Counted from the first letter of the stretch, positions 1 through 11,269 are shown. The stretch: DNA of 64,000 nt from Ornithodoros turicata (GCF_037126465.1 NW_026999318.1:3258447-3322446); one strand, 5' to 3'. Numbers and translations: made by a program. Notes: generated by a model not told the origin, from the sequence alone.

Positions 1-830
1 ACATATATCACCGCGAGCGGAGAATGTAGTTCGTGCATTGGCTGTTGGGCCTCCGAATTGAATGTGGCGCATAATCGGATATGTCGAAGCTAAGTCACGT
101 GTTTTCTTTCGGCGAGTATTTAATGCGTTTTTTAAATAAACGCAGACTCCTTCTCCCTGTACGTTGTCAGCGACGCTTCATTTCGAAACATGACCAGTGT
201 CTAACGGGGAGTGTAAGGGAAGCGCTCGTAATATATTTTTCGTCGGAGCCGTTATGCGACCGCGCGCGCGGAAAGCCTGCGATTTCGGATTTGTGATCGT
301 GGGTGGGGTTGTCCTGTGACTTCTAACTTGTCTCTGAGCATTAACATAGTTGCTCTAAACCACCATGTGGGCCACTTCTTAGAATGTGCGTTTTCCGCCT
401 GAGAACCAAAGGAAAATGTGCGAGAGTTGCCGTGGCCCCCAGTCACTTCTGAAAGTCGTCTGCTCACGCCGGTGCACTAGCGCTCGAAAAAGCAGACGAT
501 TTATGTATCCTATTACGGACTTTCCAGCAGGGCGACGTAGCCGTTCTTATTGTTGCCAGAAATCGCGGCATGCTCTGCAATCTTTATCAATTTAATTTGG
601 TTATTTAATAACCATGACGTGCTTTGTCGGGTAAATTTGAAGTACTCCCAAGGAATTGTCCCACGAAGGACAATCGAATGGTACACTGCATGAGAGGGGC
701 AGGGGGTACGAGATCGTCTCTTTAAATAGCTAGCGTAACAGAACAGCCAGCGCCCCCACAGGGGCTACAATGCCGGGGAAACCACTAGCGCCCCCACATC
801 TCCCATTCCTCAAGCTCGTTACACGAACCT
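1..830. other. no recognisable gene
   Basis: Only short, mutually overlapping open frames without family resemblance are present. A short inverted motif of 7-bp arms lies at 599-613. I see no tRNA, splice-linked exons or transposon ends here. Confidence 0.4.
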
Positions 831-1148
831 TCAGAGGTCCTCGTCAGAAAGAAACTCCATTAGCAATTCTTCCTCGAAAATCAAAGGCAGGGCACCGGGC
901 GGTTGAAGCGGCTGGTGCACCGTGTCGCGCAGGAGCTCGCGGACCGCCTCTGGCCGCATGCGGCAAAGAACGCTTACAGCAGCCTCCGGGTTGATGGCGC
1001 TGGAGGAAGGCTCTGCAGTCCGTGTTCGATGCAGGTGTCCCCGCAGTTGAGTGGCCCGGTGTATTTCGGGAACACGGCAGAGCGGGCACAGCACTCGTTC
1101 TTCGGCCGAAAGGGGCAGAAGAGGGTCCGAGGCAGGTCTCTCAACCAT
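831..1148 (-). CDS. hypothetical protein or last exon, unrecognised
   Basis: An open frame of 105 codons lies in a locally GC-rich stretch. Near the N-terminus a C-x2-C pair (CPLC) is followed about 14 residues later by closely spaced histidines (HLH), loosely like a C2H2 zinc finger. The C-terminus is acidic (ends SDEDL). I do not recognise a family. It could be a terminal exon of a host gene or chance; no splice partner or polyadenylation context was established. The overlapping frame at 844-1089 is a shadow. Confidence 0.25.
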   Translation of the reverse strand: MVERPASDPLLPLSAEERVLCPLCRVPEIHRATQLRGHLHRTRTAEPSSSAINPEAAVSVLCRMRPEAVRELLRDTVHQPLQPPGALPLIFEEELLMEFLSDEDL

Positions 1149-1345
1149 AGTCAGTCCTCGGAACGGCAGCAGAACGGTGGCCGGATCTGATGTCCGAAGG
1201 GGCCTATGCTGGAAAGACCACCTAGAGTGACTAGCCCAAGAAACGGGATAACCGTTGTGGACGACAGTCCATGTCGAAGCAGTGAAAGATGAAAGTCACT
1301 GAAAATGTTAGTCAGCTGTAGGACTCGAACCCGCATCTTCTAGAG

Positions 1346-1400
1346 GTAGAGCCCTGGACTGGCAATCCAGAAGATGTGGGTTCAACTCCTACAGCTGGCT
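1346..1400 (+). pseudogene. truncated tRNA-like sequence next to an inverted half copy
   Basis: The D-arm end, anticodon arm, T arm and 3' acceptor strand are present, but the 5' acceptor strand is missing. It is replaced by the inverted copy of the 3' half (1309-1345). The anticodon loop reads CTGGCAA, giving anticodon GGC with the usual T at position 33. The B box is degenerate (GGTTCAACTCC). Confidence 0.6.
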
Positions 1401-1657
1401 AACCTTTTCAGAGCTTTCATCTTTCATCGTTAATTTCTTGGGCAAATTGAGGCTTTGTATGGGTTTGTCCCTTCTATGTTGTTCCAGCCGCAGAACATCA
1501 GTTCTTTCATGTTCAACAGTTGCTGCCTGCGTCAATCCCGTCGTATGAATGTGTGTATGAGTGAGCAAAAATGTAAGAGTGAAAGGAGGATGAGTGAGAG
1601 AGAGTGGCTGGTTTGTCCCTTCAGATGGACGCACCCTGGAAGTCGCTGAGAATGCGT

Positions 1658-1730
1658 GTTAGCTTAGCTCAATTGGTAGAGCCCTGGACCGACAATCCAG
1701 AAGATGTGGGTTCGACACCTACAGCTGGCT
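1658..1730 (+). tRNA. tRNA-like sequence, copy 2 (anticodon GAC, probably pseudogene)
   Basis: A 73-base cloverleaf can be drawn: acceptor GTTAGCT/AGCTGGC (with G-T pairs), D stem GCTC/GAGC, anticodon stem CTGGA/TCCAG, T stem GTGGG/CCTAC. The anticodon loop is CCGACAA, which would read GAC (Val) but has C instead of T at position 33. The B box GGTTCGACACC is off consensus. No CCA is encoded, as expected for a nuclear gene. The substitutions suggest a decayed copy. Confidence 0.45.
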
Positions 1731-1989
1731 AACCTTTTCAGTGACTTTCATCTTTCATCGTTATCTTCTTAGGGAAATTTAGGCTTTGTATGTATTTGTC
1801 CCTTCTACGTTGTTCCAGCCTCAGAACATCAGTTCTTTCATGTTCAACAGTTGCCGCCTGCGTCAATCCCGTCGAATGAAATGTGTGCATGAGTGAGCAA
1901 AAATGTAAGAGTGAAAGGAGGATGAGTGAGAGAGAGTGGCTGGTTTGTCCCTTCAGATGGACGCACCCTGGAAGTCGCTTAGAAGGCGT

Positions 1990-2062
1990 GTTAGCTTAGC
2001 TCAATTGGTAGAGCCCTGGACCGGCAATCCAGAAGATGTGGGTTCGAATCATACAGCTGGCT
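1990..2062 (+). tRNA. tRNA-like sequence, copy 3 (anticodon GGC)
   Basis: Same fold as the other copies, with A box TAGCTCAATTGG and B box GGTTCGAATCA. The anticodon loop CCGGCAA gives GGC (Ala), again with C33. The acceptor stem has T3-G70, not the G3-U70 pair that marks alanine tRNAs, so the isotype is doubtful. The T stem has one mismatch (GTGGG/CATAC). Confidence 0.45.
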
Positions 2063-2319
2063 AACCTTTTCAGTGACTTTCATCTTTCATCGTTATCTTC
2101 TTAGGCAAATTTAGGCTTTGTATGTATTTGTCCCTTCTATGTTGTTCCAGCCTCAGAACATCAGTTCTTTCATGTTCAACAGTTGCCGCCTGCGTCAATC
2201 CCGTCGAATGAATGTGTGTATGACTGAGCAAAAACGTAAGAGTGAAAGGAGGATGAGTGAGAGAGAGTGGCTGGTTTGTCCCTTAAGATGACGCAACCTG
2301 GCAGTCGCAGGGAAGGCTT

Positions 2320-2392
2320 GTTAGCTTAGCTCAATTGGTAGAGCCCTGGACCGGCAATCCGGAAGATGTGGGTTCGAGTCCTACAGCTGGCT
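2320..2392 (+). tRNA. tRNA-like sequence, copy 4 (best-preserved promoter boxes)
   Basis: This copy has a consensus B box (GGTTCGAGTCC) and A box (TAGCTCAATTGG). All stems can pair, with G-T pairs in the acceptor and anticodon stems. A TTTT run lies about 5 bases after the 3' end. The anticodon loop CCGGCAA gives GGC but lacks the universal T33. It may be transcribed by Pol III; function as a translating tRNA is unlikely. Confidence 0.5.
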
Positions 2393-2430
2393 AACCTTTT
2401 CAGTGACTTTCATTTTTCACCTCTACTGGT

Positions 2431-5400
2431 GCGCACGGACAAGCAGTGATAATGCGAAGTTGGTCCTGTTAAAGTGGCTCACGATGTTATCATGGATAGT
2501 TGGATCGTGGTATTGCTTCACATATTCATGAGAATCAAGGTCATGCAACGTGTGCGCATCGAGACATTGGAGGGCAGCTTCGGCTCCATGAAGATGATTC
2601 ATAATATTTCAAACTAGCAGGGATTACTAAGCGATTGTCCTGCATTCCTCACGTACAGGGACTGAAGCATTCGAACAGCTGGAACACAGGTGATAATGGA
2701 TGTGCCTCTTCTGAAGGAGATCCTGTCATTGTGTGCACTACAAATTTCCTTGCCTCAATGCTGTTTCTCGCTCATGTATCTAAGATACACTTCTTATCTG
2801 TGCCACTTCTACCTTATCTGTGTGCCACATGTTGTGGCTACACAAGAAGGATGCAAGCGGGGGAACTACTGAAATATGAAACTGCATTGTTCCTTTACTG
2901 CGCATGCTGGTTCTGTGTGTTTTAGGCATTATAAGAATGTTAATTTTCATATTATGTTAAGTCCAGGAGCTTACTGGAGCTGTGCTCAATCTCTGTGTGC
3001 GGTGGCTGTTCATGAGACCTTGACCAGAACCAAGAGGCTACACAAGCTCACCACAAGAGATACAGTGAATGAGTCACGGAAGCACTGAGAACTCTGCAAA
3101 GCAGTAACTGCAAGTGGACAACAGAAGGGATTCAATGAACGTATACAAGCAGTCTCATACCGAGGATTTTTGGTTTTCGGCACCTCATTTGCCGTTAACC
3201 GGTGTCTTCTGTAGAAGAGTAGAGATGGGAACCCAACACGAGTTTCCTGTGCACACGGTAATCGATACTCAACGTTCTTTAGCCATTTCAACTATATGAA
3301 GTGTCAGGGAAAGATTAAAGGGGTTGATACGCTTTCATAGAGATGGTTTGTTACATCATAGGTGCATGTTTTCCACACAATAATACTGATAAAGAAGAAT
3401 TATTTTTGTTACGTGTCATGCTTTTGCGGGATAAAAACCCTCGAAATGATGCCACAGACGTCAGAGCTTAACCAATCCCATTGGTAGCCGTTAGGGCTGT
3501 GCCATTAGAGCTACAGGAGTTTCGGTATTCACGGTGCCCATTTTATACAGTTATATTCCCATCTTAGTTGTAAAACACACATTGGTACAAAGGAGGCTTC
3601 TTTTAAGTTTACGTGGGATGACGGTGTTGCAACCCCTCTCAGTGGTTAGTGGGGTATGACCTCATTTTGGCTATAAGACTCACCACCGAACAGCTCAACT
3701 ACATTGAGGATTTGTTCATCTTGCAGTGTCCTTGTTCACCCGTGGAAAGCATTATGCAGATCAGTGAGGGAGTTCTATGATCTCTGTATGGTGATAAAAT
3801 TATGTGTTATGTGTGAAACCCAGTATCTGTGGAATGTGTGGAAATGTGCATTGATACTGGAAGTAACCTGGCTGCTGAAACCAATATCCAGATCCAGACG
3901 TAATAATGACATGGCCAGGTGATGTATGCAAGAACTCGTCATCTCTCTTTCCTTCTTTTGTTGTTGTTGCTGTTTGTTTTTAGTGGTTGATTAATGTGTT
4001 GTGGCATGACTGCAGTGGTCTTGTGAACCAGCAGAAGTGAGGTGCAAAGATGTCCCTGATAATTACACTTTCACTGTGTATATGTACTGCGCAAGGTATT
4101 ACGCCCTTATTTTCCCCTTCTTTCCATTTCCCCTGCTCTTGAGCTCTCAAAAACCATGTATGCCCTTATGTCAGTATCTCGTTTGTTCTTGCACAGTAAA
4201 TCACTTTCCACCTTTATTTGCTCAAAAAATGTGTATTCTTATAAAAACACAATTTTCTATTCCGCAAATGGTGCAAGAAGAGCATTACTAAAGGTGTAAT
4301 ATCGACACACACCACGTTTTATCCAACGCCGATAATTAAGGGTGTGAAGTGGGGTGCTGAAACAGGTGTTTACCGTCTAATACACTTTTTTTACACCCCA
4401 TTTGAATTGGGAGTATGATGTTAAAAATGATGTTTTATTTCGTGAGAAGACAATAATGCTGGTTTCACAGCTCCGGTCAGCAAGTAATCACATTATGGAC
4501 GATAACCTGAGTTATAAACACAGTATTTGACAGGGAAGGATGTTAGGTATTTATCTGATATCTTTGACTCGTAGCAAGCGTGGGTGTTAATTTCCAAAAC
4601 GCCATTCCCGTCACCGTTACAAATGTTTCCCGAACCACCACATGTCACGAACGTGCCCAAACGAATTTTATTTCAGTTTATGATCCATCCGACACGCCAA
4701 TATAGGCTACTGAGGGTGCCCGAGGTCTCTTCAAGCCTCGGGACTCACGTTGGTCCCACAGTGTTACCAAGCTAACGAGGCAAGCCTGCGACGCTTTGCG
4801 CTTCGGTTTAGGTTGTACGATGGGACCACGGCTGGAAGTGTGCCGTGTTCAGGGTGGTGCTTGCCATAGAAGCAAGAACGTCGAACTGTATGTCTCGGCC
4901 ACTGGTCTCGGCATGCTGCCGCAGAAGCTTCTATTACACTAGCTATTTGTGAGGGAATGTTTGCCAGCAAACAATTCCATCGTAAAAGGTGTTTGCAATA
5001 GAAAACTCCCTTTTCAAGGGTGTTTTTGTTTCTAAACGCACATTATAAAGGTGTTTTATTAGGAATACACTTAAGTAAAGGGCGTATCGGAAAACACCCA
5101 TCATTTGAGTCTAGAGGCAACACTAAAAAGGTGTGCGCCATGGGACAAGCCATTTACACTAAATGTAAAAACGTTTACTGTGTGTATCTGGTGCTTGCTC
5201 TCTCGACAATGCATAATTTCTGCAAATACGTTCATCAGGAATCTGCCGCTAGAGTTGTCGTTCATGCCTAATTCTTACGTACGTACCTACAGTGTGTAAA
5301 CGATACCATGCCGTTGCCAAGTACGACTCGTTCACACAATTATTTATAATGCCCCTAAAGCAGCTTACTTATTGTTCCTGGAACGTCAAACGCCAGCCAT

Positions 5401-5458
5401 TCGAGAGAGAGAGGTATGTGCGTAGTGTGTGACCTCGCAAGCAGCAAGTGATGTAGCA
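2431..5458. other. intergenic, no gene recognised
   Basis: No coding region with family resemblance was seen on either strand. Between about 4290 and 5130 the motif AAAGGTGT and its complement recur many times in an A+T-rich context, which suggests remnants of a small transposon, but I could not define its ends. Confidence 0.4.
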
Positions 5459-5466
5459 GGTACGAG

Positions 5467-6461
5467 CAGGGTGTCGGAGCGAACCGAAAACAACCGCTAT
5501 TATGGTGCGAACCGGAACGGAATCGAAACCGTACACGTTTTTTTCGCTAAGGAGGGAAACCGAAGAATATATTTAACGGTTTTCGGTCCAAGAAAAAACT
5601 TCGCCTGATTGGACTACGGATAGGCGAATGAAACAGACGTCGTGTGCTCTGAAGTCATGTCATGGATACTATACGAGGGTTACGGTTACGGTGGAATGTA
5701 TGTCGGTATACTATGACCCTTTGTAATGGTTTATCGTTCGCGCACGCACACAGAGTTAGAGGTACATGTGACTCTCTAGCAATGTGCCGTAGTGTTCGTT
5801 TTAATTTGATCCCCCCCCCCCCCCAAACTCTCCTCAACTAAACAGCGACCTAAGGAGGCTGCATAACAGCTTCTTTATCGGTAATGTCGCGCAACTCATC
5901 CCTTGTTTGAGAGCAGCTAAGTTGAATAGATTTACGTATACGCGAGGGCAAGCCTGTGCGAAGTGGCAACTCTTTTGTCGACAGGACACGAAGGAAATAA
6001 AATGGAGCAGTCGAGCGCGTTTGTGAGTGAAGGTGTTCCTCGATTTGCGTCGTACTCGTGCGATGGTGCTTGCTGGCTAGGCAGTAGCAACAGACATTCG
6101 GATGGGACGCGATCGCTCCAACACAGCAAGAAAGTACTTTACGTATGACATCACGAGAAACAAGTTTGTTTGTAGCATGCGCTTCAAGATAGGAGAAAGC
6201 CTATTCAGACAGTAACCTACAGGAACCAGGAGCTACCAATTTCACAGCTGTCTATTACCATGTATGCGGAATAAACGGCTTTACATTTTGTAACTTTGAC
6301 TTTTTTTGTTTGTGGGGATGAATATTCCCAGCAGCAGCGGAACCGGTTAAAAACCGGTATGAACCGTTACTTTTTTGCTCCGGAGCAGAACCGGTACCGG
6401 ATCGTTTATGATGTAACCGGAACGAAAACCTGAACGAAAAACGTTTCGGTTCGACACTCTG
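5467..6461. mobile_element. non-autonomous hAT-type DNA transposon
   Basis: The ends are CAGGGTGTCGGAGCGAACCG on the left and the inverse of CAGAGTGTCGAACCGAAACG on the right, typical hAT-style inverted repeats. They are flanked by a perfect 8-bp target duplication, GGTACGAG, at 5459-5466 and 6462-6469. Inside, motifs of the GAACCGGT/AACCGG type recur in both orientations near each end. The 995-bp body encodes no transposase, so it would depend on one supplied in trans. The C run at about 5811-5824 lies inside it. Confidence 0.88.
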
Positions 6462-6469
6462 GGTACGAG

Positions 6470-7129
6470 AGACATCTCGCAATTAAGCAAGCAACTGACT
6501 TACTTTATCCAAGATAACTACAATTCCAACAAAAATACCTTTCGTATGTAGGCGTGCACAGGTCGGTTGGTAACACGTGACGTTCATGGAGCTCTTCGCC
6601 AGTTTTCCGCAGGCTGGCAACGCGACAGCATAATTCCACGAATCCTAAGCGCACTTGTGGTGTTAAGAACGTGTTTTGCAAACCATCCCACAAATAGAAA
6701 AACACTGCAATCAAGGAGCCTACGTACGTAAGGAACGATCGACGTGTATACGTCGATCGAGCTGACGCTCCCTGCCACCATCGCTTGTTTACATTCCCGT
6801 ATGCTCGGTAGAGATGGAGGGATGTCTTGAAGAACACTGATATCACTTAAGTCAGAGGTATAGAGCGCCAAAACCAATTCCGTCATAAAAATGGTGGCCC
6901 CCATGTGTGCTTCGCGATGGTTAACTTACGATTATTTAAGATATGGGGCCATTTTCTGGAAATGAAGGGTGCTTTCAGACACAGTTCGAGTTATGGGCTT
7001 CCAGACTATCGTCACAGTTTCAATTTGTCAAGGTACCCCTTGAGCTGACGATTAAACTGCTTGCTCTAAAACTTTACCTTGTAGTATGAAGGTGCAGACT
7101 CCCCGTAAACTGCTACCATGCGTTCAAGT
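6470..7129. other. no gene recognised; contains a 24-base near-palindrome
   Basis: The frames at 6505-6904 on the minus strand overlap each other and show no family resemblance. A near-perfect palindrome with 10-bp arms CGATCGACGT/ACGTCGATCG around GTAT lies at 6736-6759. Confidence 0.35.
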
Positions 7130-7925
7130 TAGAGATGGGCATAAACACATTTTGGGGGTATTTAAATGTAGGTACCAAATCCTTTGTTGGAAGGGATATT
7201 TAAATACTCTTAGTAGCTTTTGCGCAAAAAAAAACTCAATTCATCATCATCATCATCAAATACTCTTCATAAATACTTCTCAAAATGAGTATGTAAATAC
7301 AAAATATAAATGCAATATTTAAATACTGTAACTCCTAACATAAATACTGCGAGGAAAATGTCGTCGAATTACAGAAAAAAATGATGATCGTAACAACAAA
7401 TCAGCAAGGAACAATAGCATTTATTTTTTAGATTATCGTGGCAATTTTGATTTTAGAAATTTCTCGAAGACTGCATCTTTTAGGTATCTTCTACGCAATC
7501 TACGGTATATTCCGTACAAGCAAAGGAGAACAGCCTCTCCACAGGTGCCCACGAACACTAGCTTGTATTAAATTTGACGAAGATGCTTTGTTCAACAAGG
7601 TAATCGGATAATCACGACCATTGTCCGCAACAACAGTGAAAAAGTCACCATCTAAACTGGCTTGTCTCATGCACATTCTAGCGCCGATCCGGCATAACTG
7701 TGCCTCAAACTCTGCTTTGCCCTTCTTCCCGAAAGGTCAAATGCAGAGTGCCTAATTAGGAGTATTTAAAAAGCATTTGCAAGAATAAATACCGGAAAAT
7801 TGGTATTTAAATACAATTATAAATACATTTTTTTGGTTCTGTATTTAATTACAAAATATAAATACATGTATTTGTATCTTAAATAATATTTTAATTACAA
7901 TGCATTTAAATACTGCCGATCCATG
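7130..7925. mobile_element. A+T-rich hAT-like non-autonomous element, decayed
   Basis: The left end reads TAGAGATGGGCATAA and the inverse of the right end reads CATGGATCGGCAGTA, which agree at most positions. Subterminal TATTTAAATAC-type motifs recur throughout (about 7160-7330 and 7755-7915). Flanks GTTCAAGT (7122-7129) and GTTCAAAG (7926-7933) could be a diverged 8-bp target duplication. There is no coding region. Boundaries are less certain than for the element at 5467. Confidence 0.55.
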
Positions 7926-7933
7926 GTTCAAAG

Positions 7934-9287
7934 ATATCCTTTTGCTTGGCTTGGAACCTTCCTTAGTAAGAAATTTTATGACTAATCTTTGCTCCAAATT
8001 GCACAGGATCTTAGGATACTCACATACGTGTTCACTAGACGTGCTGTCACTCCGCTAGTCACAAACGCACTGAACGGAGGCCGCATATGTAACATCTCAA
8101 GACATGTCTCAACATGCACATACTTGTTTCAACTTGCTCATTATTTTCTGCTGAGGCAGATGAATTATTGAAGGCTCCTGGTATATGTGTACCACGAGCT
8201 ATGCAAGGACGCCGATTATTCATGAGGTGTGAGTCATAAAAGCATGACTGTTCGTCTCGACATTAACGCAGAATGGGTAGCTATTCGCTCGCACAAGACT
8301 CCACTTCAAGAGGATGTCGCGTGTTATCTGAGCCTACCAGTATATAAGCTCCAAATGACGCAGGAAGTCGGGAAGGGGCGGGGGTCGATTTGTTTGCAGG
8401 AACAGAAAAAGTAAAGAAGAAAAAAAGCTACGGAAGCTAAGCCAGGAAGCTACGAACATAGTTACCCTGAACAATATCTTTCTTGATCGGCTGGAACACC
8501 AGCTTCCGTTTCGCGTTGTAAAACTGCCTTGATAGATATACAGTAGGTGAACCAGTGCTAAAAAATGACATGGGAAAAATCAACAACATCCCTGCTGCTT
8601 CTGATGACGCGGAGCTACCTGCTACCTCGCAGAGGAAAGTGTTATTGCGACGTGAGTTCCACGAACAACATAGCGATTTACCGGTTTCACCAGAAAAAAA
8701 ATTAGATAGCTCTCAGATTATAAGACCTGATGATGAAGCAAACAAACAAACAAAAACTCCCACAGTGTGATTACTGCTCACATTGCTTGACATGAAGAGT
8801 TGTTTTCTTCACTATCGCAGTGTAAACCTGTACCTGCAGTTCGGTCTCAGGCTCGAGAAAGTTCATCGGGTGCTCAGGTTCAAACAAAACCCATTCCTGG
8901 GATCCTACTTTGACTTTCATCACGAATTACGCAAGCAGCCAACCAATACCTTCGAACGCAATTGATACAATATTTTCATTGACTTAGTATATGAAAAGAC
9001 ATGTATGCATGTACGAAAGTTCGTAGACTGTCGCAATGCGGTTTCCGAGGAGTAAGTGTTGAGATTCTTCCGCAAACCAAAACAATTCAGGGCTCTAAGC
9101 TATGACGTCGACTTGTTTCATTCTCTGAACCGATAGTTCCTATGCGACAGCCTCTGTACCGGGGGTTCACCATCCTCGAGCTCTCTAAAGTCATGATGTA
9201 TGATGATGATAAAGTCATGATGCATAATAGCTTGCTTCGGGTGGCCCCGCGGACACAAAGACGGCTACGTAAGCGGATTCATATATC
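7934..9287. other. no gene recognised
   Basis: Several frames of 60-71 codons occur (for example 8555-8770), but none shows a recognisable domain or splice partner. ATGATG-type short repeats occur around 9195-9225. Confidence 0.35.
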
Positions 9288-9743
9288 GTGATGTTGAGTG
9301 ATGAGAAGGCGGTTGCGGAGCTCGCCGACACTCACCTTGATACATTGGGGCATTCTTGTGATGACCCACTGCATTCTACGAAAAAAAAGATGGTGCTAGG
9401 AAAATTTGAGAACGAAAGCCCCCCCCCCCCCCCCCCCGAGCTCTATGCACTATACCTCTACAGTAAAAAAAGATACAAACATTCTGAGGGAGTAAAACAA
9501 TGTGAAGTCCAGAAGCTCCATTCCTATGCAAGTAGATTATGCAAGTATTCAACGCAAGTAGACGCTCTTGAGCTTGGTGAAGTGTACAAAATTTGTCAGA
9601 ACATCATTGTATGCAAGGAAAATGTCAAAAATGTATGCGCAACGAAAGTAGCTTTAAATCCTCTGGACAAAAAGCGTTTCATTTGTAACGATGGCATTCG
9701 CACGTTACCCTTTGGTGAGGTATCTCAATCTCGAACCCAGTAA
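9288..9743 (+). pseudogene. possible C-terminal remnant of a virus-like or transposon DNA polymerase-type protein
   Basis: The open frame runs 151 codons. From about codon 50 onward it has a lysine-rich segment with KKRYKHSEGV and ends with NPLDKKRFICNDGIRTLPFG, a pattern like the closing residues (D-x-KR-x-I-x-x-DG-x-x-TL-x-x-G) of polymerase-like proteins found in arthropod virus-like mobile elements. The front of the frame crosses a long C tract (about 9421-9437, read as prolines) and is probably not genuine coding sequence. No upstream polymerase domains are visible, so at most a fragment is left. Family assignment is from remembered pattern only. Confidence 0.3.
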
Positions 9744-9916
9744 AATATTGGTTTATTCACCGCCAGGACCTTTCAATCGGAGAACGTCTGCCATACAGGG
9801 GGAGGGCGAGACGGAGGGATTGCTAACGCAATTCCCTCTATTCCTAATCTCCACCAATTCCAAGAGGAGTCTTTTGGCCCAGTTTCTGTCTTTCCTTAGC
9901 ACACACGTCGGCTTAA

Positions 9917-10902
9917 AGGGGCCGTAAACAGGCACAAAAGGTGCACATTTCTTTGTGTTATACTATTGGAACTTAGGCAGTGAAAACTCCTTGCAATTAC
10001 TAACGCTCAAAAACAAAAGGCGCTTGCATACGAATGAAATATTCACTGCACTCTTTCGCATTTTAGCTCCGCCCCGCGCTCTAACTTTACGTCATTTTGA
10101 CGTAGCGCTTTTCCCACCAATTGCGATTGAGTGTTCCACGTATGATTTTATTTCAAATGCGGAATTGGACTAGATGACCGTGAATCCTCTTCTATTCGAA
10201 ATCTATACAGTTACAGCCTCAAACTGAGAAAGAAATGCGTTTAATTTAGGTATCATACGGGCACTACGTTTTCTGGGCAGTAGCACGCAGCACACCACGA
10301 GCGCGAATGAATATCCGGGACTACAGTTCCGGAATCTTCGGTAGGTGCGCGATGGAACATCTTCGTCATCTTCGAATGGTTCCGACAACTGGGCTGCCGT
10401 ACTTTGAGTTGAGCCACGCGGCGTCCCGTCACCAGCTCGCGTGGTACAGTGGATAGCGTGCTGGCCATGTCACGTCGTAACTGGGAGGAACCCGGGTTCG
10501 AATCGCGTCATGTGATAGCAGCCCAGCTGTTGACGTTTTCGCCAGCCGGAGATGTTGAAGATGTCATGACGTTGAATTTCGGAACCACGGAGCGCAAAAC
10601 GTCGTTTCACACAAACGAACTGAGCGCTCCGACTCACAGCTGATAACGAAGTATGTTTATTGGCTGGTAATTTGAAACGTCATGTGCGCAGCTCGGCCCC
10701 CCGATTGGACGCAAAACGCTACGTAGCTATATGACGTATGCGTTGTGGAGAGAGGCTCGCTGGTTACTCATCTTTGAAAGCAGTTGTACGGGTCAATGAG
10801 CTGGCACGAGCCGAACGAAATGTATATTTGGGTATTATGAGCTGCGTTCTTTCAGGGGGTATCATTATTTCAGAAATGTTTGGTGGCCTGTTTACGGCCC
10901 CT
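9917..10902. mobile_element. non-autonomous TIR element (MITE-like)
   Basis: The left end AGGGGCCGTAAACAGGCAC is matched in inverse orientation by the right end, where GGCCTGTTTACGGCCCCT closes at 10902. TAA lies directly left (9914-9916) and, after one extra base, on the right (10904-10906), compatible with a PIF/Harbinger-type 3-bp duplication but not proven. No transposase is encoded. A tRNA-like SINE head lies inside. Confidence 0.65.
10434..10515 (+). repeat. tRNA-derived SINE head
   Basis: An A box (TGGTACAGTGG, 10442-10452) and a B box (GGTTCGAATC, 10495-10504) are at tRNA-like spacing. A full cloverleaf is not convincing because the anticodon region is scrambled, so this is a Pol III-promoter-bearing SINE rather than a tRNA gene. 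Its 3' extent is unclear; it probably continues to about 10630. Confidence 0.55.
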
Positions 10903-11269
10903 CTAAGGTCAGCTTGGCATTTGTTACATTCGCCAGGCTGACCTTCGGTCGACGTCTGTGCTCTGCCGCCCCTCCCTCATATATACTATATTTTCTCCTG
11001 AGATTTGCACGAATAGAAGAGTTCAGAAAATCCCAGTGCTCTTTGCGCACGCATTGCATCCTGGGCGCTTGCTGAACGGGGGAACAAAGAATAATCTTTC
11101 ACATTTCGCTTTCGCTGACCTTGACAAGTCGAGGACAATGGACCGGTAGGGAAGAAATCGGAACAGTTTGGAGGCCACCCGTTTCTTTCGTATTAGTAAA
11201 GTCCCATAGTTCAAAGCGGCGCTAAGCACTCTGTGATTTTCTGAACTCGTCTATTGCATGGGGCGCCCT

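Larger units (their letters stand above)
1284..2430 (+). repeat. tandem array of ~331-bp units each carrying a tRNA-like sequence
   Basis: Four units follow each other with spacings of about 330, 332 and 330 bp, measured between equivalent tRNA positions. Each unit has a tRNA-like part and a ~255-bp linker that is nearly the same in all (a CTTTTCAGTGACTTTCATC motif, a region with ATGAGTGAGAGAGAGTGGC, then GATGGACGCACCCTGG). The first unit is rearranged: 1284-1345 is an inverted copy of the tRNA 3' half plus its downstream flank, followed directly by a 5'-truncated direct copy (1346-1400). Each tRNA-like part is followed within a few bases by TTTT, a possible RNA polymerase III stop. This is either a diverging tRNA gene cluster or a tandem tRNA-derived SINE-like satellite. 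Confidence 0.8.

Noticed and set aside
1658..2392. Functional alanine tRNA gene cluster
   Set aside because: C33 instead of T33, lack of the G3-U70 alanine identity pair and an anticodon change in one copy argue against normal translation tRNAs.
4290..5130. Transposon with AAAGGTGT ends
   Set aside because: The motif recurs but no pair of ends with matching flanks could be defined.
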